Source: Exiguobacterium sp. J17977 (GTDB lineage Bacteria; Bacillota; Bacilli; Exiguobacteriales; Exiguobacteriaceae). From it: a DNA stretch of 64,000 bases. The position numbers and the translations under genes were made by a program. The notes beneath the pieces are model-generated. The model searched no databases and was not told the DNA's origin. It saw only the letters and a program-made list of their open reading frames with translations. The stretch is from positions 124,001 through 188,000 of the forward strand of contig NZ_JAEQBB010000004.1 in the NCBI RefSeq assembly GCF_018616375.1. Reading direction: 5' to 3'. Below, in pieces: positions 8,814-16,918 of the stretch. Each line of letters opens with the position of its first letter. Positions within the stretch are counted from its first letter, which is position 1.

Positions 8814-9716
8814 TCACTTGATCTCTTCTGGATTTCGTAACAATAGTCCCGTCCCGAGCCTAAATCGTTCCGGTTGCAGTTCGGCGAAACGACGTTCCAT
8901 GACGTGACGGTCGAACCGACCGTTCAACAAATCTGAACGGGCCTTATCGAACAGGCGGACGATGTCGACGAACGCGTCACCTGCGTGCCAGCCCTCGAGT
9001 TTCCACGTGTGTAGCCCACCCTTCAACAGGACGGGCAATTGTCCCATGAGCGTCAAATCCTCAGAGAACACATGCGTCCCATTTTCATCTTCATATACCG
9101 GATAGCGGCTGGCCGCGTCCGATGGTTCACTGATGTAATACTCACGCTTTTGCGCCCCGTCACTCGGCCGACCAATTTCATTGAAATAGTTCGTCAACAG
9201 CGGTCGCTTCGAGTGGTGGATGCATGTCGGGCCGTACACTTGGACTTCGACCGGCAATCCGATTTGTTGTTGAATCAAGCCGAGTTCGGTCAGCGTCACT
9301 TCACGGGCCGCGATGGCCCCGATGGCATCGCGCTTGCCCCAAAATTGAATGTGTCGGGCCGACGTGACGAGCGTTTGAGCATCATACCAATAGGGGATAT
9401 TTGCATTACGGATTAAACGGATGGCGCCCGGATCACCGGCCGTCACACTGTCAACCCCAATTGATTTTAAAGCCGCTAAATAGTCGGGCAGCGTCTCAAT
9501 CTGATGATTATGCATCAAATTATTGACGGCGACGGTCACTTCTTTGCCGTAACGGTGGGCAATCGCTGTGACTTCTCGCACAGCCTCCAACGACCAGTCT
9601 CCTTTGTGGCGTAACCCGTATGTTGCTTCTCCGATATAGATGCGGTCAGAGCCCGCCATCATCAGCGCTTCTGCTTGCTCAACGCCTTGTGCTGTAGTCA
9701 CTAGCTGAATCATCAT
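8814..9716 (-). CDS. trhP1: U32-family tRNA hydroxylation protein (YrrN/TrhP1-like)
   Basis: A 300-residue U32 family protein, the short paralogue of the pair. It has LVTTAQGVEQAEAL and GSDRIYIGEATYGLR, matching the N-terminal U32 barrel, but lacks the cysteine-rich motif of its partner: the corresponding region reads QVYGPTCIHHSKRP. B. subtilis YrrN has the same division of labour. The start is the ATG at 9716, seven bases after GAGGAGAAG; an upstream GTG lies inside that ribosome binding site. It is the first gene of a two-gene unit, and the missing third member (the methyltransferase TrmR/YrrM) is not nearby. Confidence 0.88.
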   Translation of the reverse strand: MMIQLVTTAQGVEQAEALMMAGSDRIYIGEATYGLRHKGDWSLEAVREVTAIAHRYGKEVTVAVNNLMHNHQIETLPDYLAALKSIGVDSVTAGDPGAIRLIRNANIPYWYDAQTLVTSARHIQFWGKRDAIGAIAAREVTLTELGLIQQQIGLPVEVQVYGPTCIHHSKRPLLTNYFNEIGRPSDGAQKREYYISEPSDAASRYPVYEDENGTHVFSEDLTLMGQLPVLLKGGLHTWKLEGWHAGDAFVDIVRLFDKARSDLLNGRFDRHVMERRFAELQPERFRLGTGLLLRNPEEIK

Positions 9717-9866
9717 CTGGTTTCTTCTCCTCACTTTGTGAGCCTAATCACATATTCTCGCTATACTCTAGCATACGTATTGACACCGCGGCCGAGCAGG
9801 AATTTAACAACTCGTGAAGAAATCAGTAACAATGTATGACTTTTTACATCGAAGGAGTGGACGATT

Positions 9867-10661
9867 TTGACAAAAACTGCCCTAATCACAGGAGCCTCGA
9901 CGGGAATCGGACTCGATTTGGCTGTCTTGGCGGCCCGGGATGGATTTGATTGTATCCTCGTATCCCGCAACGAACCACGATTGCACGAATTGAAAAAAGT
10001 ACTGGAGAAGCGTTACCGCGTCAGCGTGCACGTCTTCGCCCTCGACTTGTCTGAACACCAAGCAGTAAAACGATTGACGAGTGCAATCGCCGATGCCGGA
10101 CTGACGGTCGACTTTTTAATCAATAATGCCGGTTTCGGGACGGCCGGTGAGTTCATCGAGCTCGATGCCGAAACCGAGGCCGAAGAGGTCCGTTTGAACG
10201 TCAACGCCTTGACCGAATTGACGAAAGCTTATTTGCCGGACATGGTGGGACGGAATCATGGCTATGTGTTGAACGTCGCCTCGGTCGCCGCTTTCCAACC
10301 CGGTCCATATATGGCGGTCTACTATGCGACGAAAGCTTATGTGTTGTCGCTCACCGAGGCGCTCCATGCCGAAATGAAAGGGACAGGCGTGCATGTGAGT
10401 GTCCTCTGCCCAGGTCCGACCGATACCGGCTTCTTCAACCGGGCCGGCAGTGAGATGATGGTGTCAAAAATGCCGTCTCATCTCGTCGCCTTCTTCGGCT
10501 ATAAAGGCGTCATGACCAACAAACGCGTGATCGTGCCGGGTGTCTCGAACCAACTGCTCGTCGCCGCGGCCAAGCTCATGCCGCGCGCGGTCAGCCTTGA
10601 GATTTTGCGTCGCTTCCAAAAACCATCGGATGGTGGATCAGAAGACGTCTCGACTGTCTGA
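9867..10661 (+). CDS. Short-chain dehydrogenase (YqjQ-like)
   Basis: A 264-residue classical SDR. It has the cofactor motif TGASTGIG (residues 8-15), NNAG, the catalytic Ser in NVASVAA and YxxxK in YYATK. It resembles B. subtilis YqjQ and DltE-like SDRs, and its position near the yqj-type genes supports that. The start is a TTG, nine bases after GAAGGAG. The substrate is unknown. It is a single-gene unit divergent from trhP1. Confidence 0.88.
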   Translation: MTKTALITGASTGIGLDLAVLAARDGFDCILVSRNEPRLHELKKVLEKRYRVSVHVFALDLSEHQAVKRLTSAIADAGLTVDFLINNAGFGTAGEFIELDAETEAEEVRLNVNALTELTKAYLPDMVGRNHGYVLNVASVAAFQPGPYMAVYYATKAYVLSLTEALHAEMKGTGVHVSVLCPGPTDTGFFNRAGSEMMVSKMPSHLVAFFGYKGVMTNKRVIVPGVSNQLLVAAAKLMPRAVSLEILRRFQKPSDGGSEDVSTV

Positions 10662-10678
10662 CCCGGTTAGATACGTAC

Positions 10679-10719
10679 AAAAGGAGGAGGTTCCCACTCG
10701 GGACCTCCTCCTGCTTTAT
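10679..10719. terminator. Terminator between the SDR and the ECF operon
   Basis: GGAGGAGG and CCTCCTCC arms pair around a small loop with extra CCC/GGG pairs. The T run is better on the minus strand (CCTTTT), so it mainly ends the minus-strand operon finishing at 10729. Confidence 0.7.
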
Positions 10720-10728
10720 GTCAGTTGA

Positions 10729-11049
10729 TTAAGACTTTGATAGCTGAATCATACGCCGGATGAGTGACACGCCCGGGATACACACCATCAGTGTCGTCGC
10801 CACGACGACCGACCAGGACAATGCGCTTTCGAGCGTGAGCGCCCGTTCCATCAACCCGCCAAGGACGCTTCCGCCTCGGACGGACAAGACGATCATGAGT
10901 GCCGGCCAGACGCTCGCCCCGAGGATACTGATCATCCCGTAGCGCGTCCGTAAGAGCCGACGTGACATCAAAAATAGATTGAGTCCCATAAACAACAGTC
11001 CGATGAAAAGAAACCAACCGATTTCAACCAGATTGACGTATCCGCTCAT
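10729..11049 (-). CDS. Small integral membrane protein (106 aa), unknown
   Basis: A 106-residue protein with three hydrophobic segments (about 10-28, 40-58 and 76-95) and positively charged loops (RRLLRTR). ATG at 11049 behind GAGGTGACA. It is the last gene of the operon encoding the ECF-like transporter, 35 bases after the S component, so it may be an accessory subunit or simply a passenger. No family recognised. Confidence 0.7.
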   Translation of the reverse strand: MSGYVNLVEIGWFLFIGLLFMGLNLFLMSRRLLRTRYGMISILGASVWPALMIVLSVRGGSVLGGLMERALTLESALSWSVVVATTLMVCIPGVSLIRRMIQLSKS

Positions 11050-11084
11050 GCACGTGTCACCTCACTCGGTGTGATACCTTCTTG

Positions 11085-11630
11085 TTACCCGTCTTCCCGC
11101 ACAAATATGCGAACGAACAAATCGTGCAACAAGATTAGGAAGACGGCGTTCCCGATGCCGTGGGCCACATCGAACGGTAGACTGAGCACGAGCAACTTGA
11201 TAAAGTCGGCCCCGATGACCTCCGCGAACGAAAGATTGGCTGTCCAGCCATAGAGAAAACCGGACAAGAGCCCGACGACAGCAAGCATCCACCGCGAGCG
11301 CAGAAGCAGCGGCTTGAGCAGGATGACGACAAGAACGACGAGGAGCCAGCCTAAAAATTGAAACAAGACGAACGGTCCGAGTCCGAGCAACAGTCCCGAT
11401 AAAATCGGGACAAACAACGCCAGCATGGCGGCGCTTGTGAAGCCGAAATACAGAGCCGTCAGCATGAGCAGCGCCGTCGACGGTTGCACGTTCGGGATGG
11501 CCACGAACAGCCAGCGCCCGATGACGGCCAAGGCGAGAATCTGCGTCAAGACGGCTATCGGGACATCCGTCCGCTCAAATCTCGACATGACCCCCGCCGC
11601 AATGATTAGGATGACGATGTATGTGACCAT
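11085..11630 (-). CDS. ECF-transporter S component (substrate-binding membrane subunit), predicted
   Basis: A 181-residue protein with about six membrane segments. The N terminus has the pattern of vitamin-type ECF S components: a Pro/Ala-rich first helix region (VPIAVLTQILALAVIGRW), then PNVQPSTALLMLTALYFG. It follows the ATPase gene with a 25-base overlap, and the EcfT and DUF4430 lipoprotein genes are in the same operon. S components bind the vitamin in the membrane while EcfT and the ATPases power release. The DUF4430 neighbour, related to the beta domain of transcobalamin, suggests a corrinoid substrate, but this is inference. Confidence 0.75.
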   Translation of the reverse strand: MVTYIVILIIAAGVMSRFERTDVPIAVLTQILALAVIGRWLFVAIPNVQPSTALLMLTALYFGFTSAAMLALFVPILSGLLLGLGPFVLFQFLGWLLVVLVVILLKPLLLRSRWMLAVVGLLSGFLYGWTANLSFAEVIGADFIKLLVLSLPFDVAHGIGNAVFLILLHDLFVRIFVREDG

Positions 11631-12565
11631 AGCGCGCTCCGTTCCGTATACTCGGCAACATCACCATCGAAGACGAGCGTACCGTTCGACAGGCAAAGAA
11701 TTCGGTCCGCCGCCTGTATCAGTCGCTCATCATGGGTCGCACACAATATATGTGCCGTCGCGGCCTTCTCGATTAACGCCCGTTCAAACTGAGCTCGCTC
11801 TTGCTCGGTCAAACCGACGCTCGGCTCGTCCAACAAGAACAGCGAAGCCTCGGAATCGAAGACGGCTTGTAGTTGAGCGACGCGACGATTCGTCGCCTGC
11901 GGGAAAGGGCCGTACTCTTGTTCGGCCGGTAAATAGACCGGACGCTCGGTCCATTTGACCTTTCCATACAACGGACGCACACTTTTGGCAATCAATTCGA
12001 GCAACGTCGATTTGCCGCTCCCGTTCGTTCCGATACAGATGGTCAGTCCCGCCTGTTTCGCCTCGTATGATACATGCTCGACCGCATAGGACGCCTGTAA
12101 CGGATGGCGATAAGACACGTCTGTGACGACTAGCTGCGGCTGGTTCACGGTCGGATTGACGTGGAACGCGTCGGACGGGGTATGTTCGCGCGCCCTGTCC
12201 GTGTAAGCGACCCGTACGCCGAGTGCGGTCAGTCGGCTAAGTAACATCGTCAAATGCTCGACCCGAAACCGATCCAAATGTCGGAACGGCTCGATTAAGA
12301 CGAGCGACTCGGCTGAATCGGCGAGCGCGTGCGCGATGCGGACGAGTTGACGTTCCCCGCTCGAGCACTCGTCGAACCGTTTATGGAACAAGTGATCGAT
12401 TTGGAGAATGGCGGCCAGTTCGGCGCCGCGCAGGGCGTCACTTCCAGAAATGAGCGTTGCGACCTTCCCGGCGAGCGGGGTATCGAGGCGGACGACTCGC
12501 GCTTGTTCCGCTTGAACCCACTCCCCGAATTCGTCATGTCCGTCTGCCAAGGATAACCAACGCAT
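11606..12565 (-). CDS. Divergent fused ABC ATPase of an ECF-like transporter
   Basis: A 319-residue protein made of two ABC half-domains with complementary losses. The N-terminal half (1 to about 145) has the signature CSSGERQLVRIA but no Walker A, a degenerate Walker B (LVLIEPF) and no switch histidine. The C-terminal half (about 150-319) has Walker A GTNGSGKST, a Q loop, Walker B LFLLDEPS and switch His in CATHDE, but no signature between them; only about 70 residues separate Walker A and B. In a normal ABC pair each ATP site uses Walker motifs from one domain and the signature from the other, so this chain can build just one site. The ATG start behind GGGAGGGG is secure, so the missing Walker A is not a start error. 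Confidence 0.85.
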   Translation of the reverse strand: MRWLSLADGHDEFGEWVQAEQARVVRLDTPLAGKVATLISGSDALRGAELAAILQIDHLFHKRFDECSSGERQLVRIAHALADSAESLVLIEPFRHLDRFRVEHLTMLLSRLTALGVRVAYTDRAREHTPSDAFHVNPTVNQPQLVVTDVSYRHPLQASYAVEHVSYEAKQAGLTICIGTNGSGKSTLLELIAKSVRPLYGKVKWTERPVYLPAEQEYGPFPQATNRRVAQLQAVFDSEASLFLLDEPSVGLTEQERAQFERALIEKAATAHILCATHDERLIQAADRILCLSNGTLVFDGDVAEYTERSALWSHTSSS

Positions 12566-13202
12566 CGCGCACCCCTCCCTTCGTCAAATATGGATACAGT
12601 AGCCAAACGACCGGTGTGACCATCATCGCGATCGCCGCGAAACCAGCGAGGACGAAGCATTGGACCCAGTCGTGCTTTTCAAAGCGTCGCATCCGGTTCG
12701 TCACGTATATCGGCTCGAGACGTTGGCTGTCGATACCGACGACGACCGCCTCTTGCCAGTCCCGTCGCGGATGACTCGCCAACGATAGACGGACCGCCCG
12801 TTCCATCGTCGGGACGAGCGCCCACCCCCCGTAGAGCAATCGTGTGGAACGGGGCCACTTGTTCAAGAACGGCAATAAGCGTTCGAGACGCATGAATCGA
12901 TTGACCCAAATCATACCGAACAAAAAAGTCGCCAGTGGAATCAATTGATTCGTGACACCCCCGAATGAAATCCGCCACCCGAGGGCGAACGGGGCGAGTG
13001 AAATCAATGAGAACGCGAGGATGACACCGAGCATCGCCAGCGGAAACCGTCGTTCGAGCAGCAACAAACCGACCAGACCGAGGAGGAGCCAAATCGAGTC
13101 ATTCACGTACGTCAACACGTATAAATGGACGAGTAAGAAGAAAAGGAGCGTGACCGGATGTCTGCGCTCCCAATCTGCCTCATTCGAAGAAAGAAATCGC
13201 AT
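12534..13202 (-). CDS. EcfT-like transmembrane coupling protein, divergent
   Basis: A 222-residue membrane protein. Hydrophobic segments lie at about 16-35, 38-75 and 85-105, and near the C terminus (180-205). A central basic region (about 108-170: NRFMRLERLLPFL, RRDW, RMRRFEKH) would form the cytoplasmic coupling helices of an EcfT. The start is the ATG at 13202, which overlaps the lipoprotein gene by 23 bases; a longer frame from 13337 only reads through that gene. Position between a DUF4430 lipoprotein and the ATPase supports the EcfT call. The classic Ala-Arg-Gly coupling motif is not evident, so the call rests partly on context. Confidence 0.65.
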   Translation of the reverse strand: MRFLSSNEADWERRHPVTLLFFLLVHLYVLTYVNDSIWLLLGLVGLLLLERRFPLAMLGVILAFSLISLAPFALGWRISFGGVTNQLIPLATFLFGMIWVNRFMRLERLLPFLNKWPRSTRLLYGGWALVPTMERAVRLSLASHPRRDWQEAVVVGIDSQRLEPIYVTNRMRRFEKHDWVQCFVLAGFAAIAMMVTPVVWLLYPYLTKGGVRDALVILGRRT

Positions 13203-13590
13203 CTTCTTCGAAGCGCCATTGAATGATGTCGGTCGATTCGACTTCTTTGGCTCCGGCGCCTTCATCGCCCGGACTACCATTGAATGCGTAAACCCAGCCC
13301 GAGGATTGTCCGGCCGACTTCTCTTCGATGCCGTCAATCGCCGTCACATACGTCATCTCGCCGTTACCGACCGATTCGATGTCGAGCTCGGTCGCTTCGA
13401 GGGCATCGAGCACCGTCGCCCCCTCTTCCAAGCAGACACTCTTTTCATTGAACAACGTCTCTTCGGTCGACGCGTTGTAGACGGAAATCGTCGGCTCGAC
13501 GCCGCAAGCCGCTTCCTCGGTCGAGGTCGTGTCCCCTCCGCATGCGGTCAAAAGGGGGACGAGTAAACTCATCAGGAGCAATTTTTTCAT
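13180..13590 (-). CDS. DUF4430 (transcobalamin beta-like) lipoprotein
   Basis: A 136-residue secreted lipoprotein. The signal peptide ends in a lipobox LLTAC (Cys about residue 17). The mature part has DUF4430 features: an ATVLDAL segment, SSGWVYAFNG and a C-terminal DIIQWRFEE. This domain is related to the C-terminal beta domain of transcobalamin/intrinsic factor and often sits beside ECF transporters. Here it is followed by EcfT-like, ATPase and S-component genes, so it probably delivers or captures the substrate outside the membrane. Its start overlaps the upstream gene by four bases (ATGA). Confidence 0.85.
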   Translation of the reverse strand: MKKLLLMSLLVPLLTACGGDTTSTEEAACGVEPTISVYNASTEETLFNEKSVCLEEGATVLDALEATELDIESVGNGEMTYVTAIDGIEEKSAGQSSGWVYAFNGSPGDEGAGAKEVESTDIIQWRFEEDAISFFE

Positions 13591-14477
13591 AAATCAGTCA
13601 AATCCTCTCGTTGATGGATAGAGTAATTGTATAGAATCGTATATTTCTCGCCTGTCGTCCGCCCTTGCTGGCTCAGCCCCGACAGTTGAATACTGTTGGC
13701 AAGTACCGGTTCGCGTTGCAACCAAAACTTGACAAGACGATTGTCCCGATTGATCATGAGCATCGACTCGTTCTCGAACGTGTACATGTCATACAGTCCA
13801 TCGAATGAGAGTTGCAACAATGGCGCATCGACTTGTGACGTAAACTCGGACCAGTCCGGTTTCCGGATGGCGTCGAGCATATGTTGAAAGTCGACGAGCT
13901 TCTCGAAGAAGGCACTGCCCGAATCTTTGTTCAGTTCATCGACTTGACGATACGTCAGCTCGCCCGACTCGTCATAGTTGATTCGAATCTGTTGGAACGA
14001 GTTCGCGCGTTCGACCATGAGCAAATATTCGAGCGAACGGAGCTCACCGTCCTCAGTGAAAATCATTTTGCTCCGGTCGAGTTTGATCGAGTCACTATTG
14101 ATGCGGCGCAGGATGTTGTCCGTCATCTCGTCAAACGTCTCGTCTTGAATCGACACCGGGCCAATCTGTTGTGATTCGGCCCGGAATTCGGATTGATCAA
14201 ACAGCGGGACGAACAACAGGACGATGAAGAAAAAGAAGCCGACGAGCGCGCCGTACCATTTATAGCGGCTGTTGCGTTTCGGGAAAAATAAGAACGACAT
14301 CAAAAAACCGATTGGTATATGAAAGCCGCCGATCGGGAACGAAACGATCCCGAGCAATGAGAAAAATAAAAATTTGATAAAAAAGTTCGGTTCCGGTTCT
14401 TTCAGTTGATTCAAGCGTAAACCTAGCAACGTACTGATGACGAAAAAGCCTAGCCATACGTATAGTTGTACTGTCAC
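13587..14477 (-). CDS. Membrane protein with extracytoplasmic domain, unknown
   Basis: A 296-residue protein with four hydrophobic segments in the first 105 residues, then a soluble domain of about 190 residues (begins around QIGPVSIQDETFDEM). The soluble part has no cysteines of note and no motif I recognise. Start taken as GTG at 14477, behind GTGGGGGA and two bases after the RNase Z stop; a GTG 33 bases upstream has no ribosome binding site. It overlaps the DUF4430 lipoprotein gene by four bases, so it is translationally coupled to the putative ECF system and may be an accessory membrane component. Confidence 0.75.
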   Translation of the reverse strand: MTVQLYVWLGFFVISTLLGLRLNQLKEPEPNFFIKFLFFSLLGIVSFPIGGFHIPIGFLMSFLFFPKRNSRYKWYGALVGFFFFIVLLFVPLFDQSEFRAESQQIGPVSIQDETFDEMTDNILRRINSDSIKLDRSKMIFTEDGELRSLEYLLMVERANSFQQIRINYDESGELTYRQVDELNKDSGSAFFEKLVDFQHMLDAIRKPDWSEFTSQVDAPLLQLSFDGLYDMYTFENESMLMINRDNRLVKFWLQREPVLANSIQLSGLSQQGRTTGEKYTILYNYSIHQREDLTDL

Positions 14478-14478
14478 G

Positions 14479-15384
14479 TTAATCCCCCACTGTAAACTCG
14501 AAGAAGTCACTGGCTACATGGCTGTCTGGAAACACGGTGCGCACTTCGTCGACGAACGCCTCGTCCCGGCCTTGGTAGCGGGCCGAGATATGAGTGACGA
14601 TCAAACGCCCAACTTGCGCCGTTTTCGCGAGCGTCGCCGCCTCGACTGTCGTCGAGTGACCGTATTGACGGGCGAGCTTCGCCTCAGCTTGCATGAACGT
14701 CGCTTCATGGACGAGCACATCGACCCCTGCGGCGAGGACCGCGGCGTTCGGACAAGGGACCGTATCGCCTAGAATCGCCACGACCGGTCCTGGGACCGCG
14801 TCAGTGACGTATTCTTTAGAGGCGTAGGTTTTCCCTTCAAACTCGAACGTGTCAGACTGCTTGATCGTCCGATAAATCGGTCCGCTCGGGATGCCGAGCG
14901 CCTTCACTTTGTCGACGAGCAATGCGCCCGGTCGTTCCGGCGCTTCAATACGGAATCCGTACGACGGGAAGCGATGGTCGAGTCGTTTGACGATGACGAG
15001 GTGACCGTCCTGTTCGAACGTATCGCCGTCCTCGTACTCGACAATCGTCAAGTCATAGCCGAGATAAGAACCCGTCACTTTCATCGTCAACTCGAGCCAT
15101 TTCTTGATGCCTTTCGGTCCATATAAGGTGAGCGGGCTCGACCCGTCGAGCGCTGAACGCGTCGACAAGAACCCGGGCAGACCGAAGACGTGATCGCCGT
15201 GAAGGTGTGTCACCCAAACGGCGGAGACTTTGCGCGGTTTTACTTTCGTATGCAGCATCTGGTGCTGCGTCGCCTCGCCACAATCGATGAGCCACGTCTG
15301 TTTCGCAAGCGTGACTGCCAACCCGGAGACGTTCCGTTGTTTCGACGGCATACCAGAGCCAGTTCCTAAAAATTGTAACTTCAT
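14479..15384 (-). CDS. rnz: Ribonuclease Z
   Basis: A 301-residue metallo-beta-lactamase fold enzyme that removes the 3' trailer of tRNA precursors lacking an encoded CCA. It starts MKLQFLGTGSGMPSKQRN, as in Bacillus RNase Z, has the zinc motif THLHGDH (about residues 61-67) and a later VHEATF. Length matches the family (about 307). The start at 15384 sits behind AAAGGACA; the longer frame to 15495 is not supported. It is the first gene of the minus-strand operon that continues into the ECF-like transporter genes. Confidence 0.95.
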   Translation of the reverse strand: MKLQFLGTGSGMPSKQRNVSGLAVTLAKQTWLIDCGEATQHQMLHTKVKPRKVSAVWVTHLHGDHVFGLPGFLSTRSALDGSSPLTLYGPKGIKKWLELTMKVTGSYLGYDLTIVEYEDGDTFEQDGHLVIVKRLDHRFPSYGFRIEAPERPGALLVDKVKALGIPSGPIYRTIKQSDTFEFEGKTYASKEYVTDAVPGPVVAILGDTVPCPNAAVLAAGVDVLVHEATFMQAEAKLARQYGHSTTVEAATLAKTAQVGRLIVTHISARYQGRDEAFVDEVRTVFPDSHVASDFFEFTVGD

Positions 15385-15459
15385 AAATGATAATGTCCTT
15401 TCTTGTCGTCCATTCCATGCTATACTGTAGGCAATCGTTGAAAAAGGATGTGATCCGTG

Positions 15460-15633
15460 ATGAAGAAAGTTGAACATTCCGACTCGATCTATCAACAGAT
15501 CCGGGAACGGGCGACTTCAATGAATCGCAAACACCAACAAGAATTAGGCACCTCAATCCTCATTCACGACATAGCGATGGAACTTCACTGTTCAGACGAA
15601 CTCGTTTTAGAATCGTTGGAGTTCGCCGCATAA
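15460..15633 (+). CDS. Small soluble protein (57 aa), unknown
   Basis: ATG at 15460 opens a 57-residue ORF; GATG.. and AAAAAGGATG upstream give a usable ribosome binding site. An extended -10 element (TGCTATACT, 15418-15426) lies 34 bases upstream and a hairpin terminator follows directly, so it is a complete transcription unit. The protein is charged and likely helical (IYQQIRERATSMNRKHQQEL, then MELHCSDELVLESLEFAA), reminiscent of a small helix-turn-helix-like fold, but I do not recognise the family. Confidence 0.55.
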   Translation: MKKVEHSDSIYQQIRERATSMNRKHQQELGTSILIHDIAMELHCSDELVLESLEFAA

Positions 15634-15650
15634 TAGCTCGAACACATAGG

Positions 15651-15680
15651 AAGAGCCGACATCACGTCGGCTCTTTTTCA
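15651..15680. terminator. Terminator between the 57-aa gene and the M20 peptidase gene
   Basis: AGAGCCGAC pairs with GTCGGCTCT around a short loop and is followed by TTTTTCA. It closes the small plus-strand gene and overlaps the end of the converging peptidase gene. Confidence 0.8.
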
Positions 15681-16808
15681 TTTCGTTTTCGGTGTCGCGA
15701 CGAGCTCGACAATTTGAACGACATATTCAACCAACTTGTACAGTTCGACGAGTGGCATACGCTCGTTCGTCGTATGAATTTCTTCATATCCAACAGCAAG
15801 GTTGACGGTCGGAATCCCGCCGCCGGCAATCACGTTCGCATCCGAACCGCCGCCTGAATGCAAGATTCGAATTGGACGGCCAATCGCTGTCGCGGCTGCT
15901 TTCGCCACTTCGACGACTTCGTCCCCTTCTTCGAACTTGAAGCCTGGGTACATGATGTCGATGTCGACTTCCGCACGTCCGCCATGTTCTTCAGCTGCGT
16001 CAAGATATGCTTGTTTCATCGCTTCGGCTTGTGCTTCCATCTTATCGTGGATAAGCGAGCGGGCCTCCGCGAGCACTTCGACGTAGTCGCAGACAATGTT
16101 CGTGGCACGGCCGCCTTCGAAGCGTCCGATGTTTGCCGTCGTCTCCTTATCGATTCGACCTAGCTTCATCTTCGCGATCGCTTTCGCCGCGATTTGAATC
16201 GCAGATACACCTTTTTCCGGGGCAACACCGGCATGAGCTGTCTTGCCATAGATTTTGGCGTTCACTTTCGCCTGAGTCGGAGCTGCGACGATGATGTCGC
16301 CGACCGGGCCATCCGAATCGAGCGCGAAGCCGAACTTCGCATCGATTTTCGAAAGATTGAGTACTTTTGCCCCGACGAGCCCAGATTCTTCCCCGACCGT
16401 GATCACAAATTGGATTTGACCGTGCGGAATCGCTTGCTCCGTCAACACGCGAACGAGTTCGATCATCGCCGTCAATCCGGTTTTATCATCCGCCCCGAGG
16501 ATGGTCGTCCCGTCCGTCACGACGTAACCGTCTTGAATGCTCGTCTTGATTCCTTTACCAGGTGTGACCGTATCCATATGCGCCGTGAAATAAATCGGGT
16601 CGACGCCTTGTTTTGTAGCCGGTAGCGTAATAATCAAGTTGTTACCTGAATGAGCCGTTTTCGTCGACGCATCGTCTTCATAGACGTCGCATCCGAGCTC
16701 TGTGAAGACCGCCTTTAAATGCTCACAGATGACTGCTTCTTCTTTCGTCTCTGAGTCGATCCCGACCAGTTGTAAAAATGTGTCAAGCACTCGTTTCTCG
16801 TTTACCAT
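15678..16808 (-). CDS. M20-family peptidase, PepT-like (YqjE)
   Basis: A 376-residue zinc peptidase of the M20 tripeptidase-like branch. Metal and catalytic residues appear in FTAHMDTVTPG, in LGADDKTG and in GEESGLVG; a final His is near the C terminus (IHTTNERM). B. subtilis YqjE is the same length class and sits in the same gene neighbourhood. It likely hydrolyses short peptides in the cytoplasm. The start is the ATG at 16808, behind GGAGGGATG; the longer frame to 16868 lacks support. Substrate specificity is not predictable from sequence. Confidence 0.9.
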   Translation of the reverse strand: MVNEKRVLDTFLQLVGIDSETKEEAVICEHLKAVFTELGCDVYEDDASTKTAHSGNNLIITLPATKQGVDPIYFTAHMDTVTPGKGIKTSIQDGYVVTDGTTILGADDKTGLTAMIELVRVLTEQAIPHGQIQFVITVGEESGLVGAKVLNLSKIDAKFGFALDSDGPVGDIIVAAPTQAKVNAKIYGKTAHAGVAPEKGVSAIQIAAKAIAKMKLGRIDKETTANIGRFEGGRATNIVCDYVEVLAEARSLIHDKMEAQAEAMKQAYLDAAEEHGGRAEVDIDIMYPGFKFEEGDEVVEVAKAAATAIGRPIRILHSGGGSDANVIAGGGIPTVNLAVGYEEIHTTNERMPLVELYKLVEYVVQIVELVATPKTK

Positions 16809-16862
16809 GAAAACATCCCTCCATCCAAACATTTCTAGGTTATTATAACAAACTCGTGCCGT

Positions 16863-16891
16863 TTGCACGAACCTTTTCCATTCTGTACAAT
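16863..16891 (+). promoter_or_regulatory. Sigma-A promoter of the Prli42 gene
   Basis: TTGCAC (16863-16868) and TACAAT (16886-16891) are separated by 17 bases. The small gene starts 27 bases downstream. The fit to consensus supports the short ORF being expressed. Confidence 0.8.
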
Positions 16892-16918
16892 GAGGACAAA
16901 CACATTTGGAGGAACGTC

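Noticed and set aside
13203-13337. N-terminal extension of the EcfT-like protein by 45 residues
   Set aside because: It only reads through the DUF4430 gene in another frame; no membrane or family signal and no ribosome binding site.
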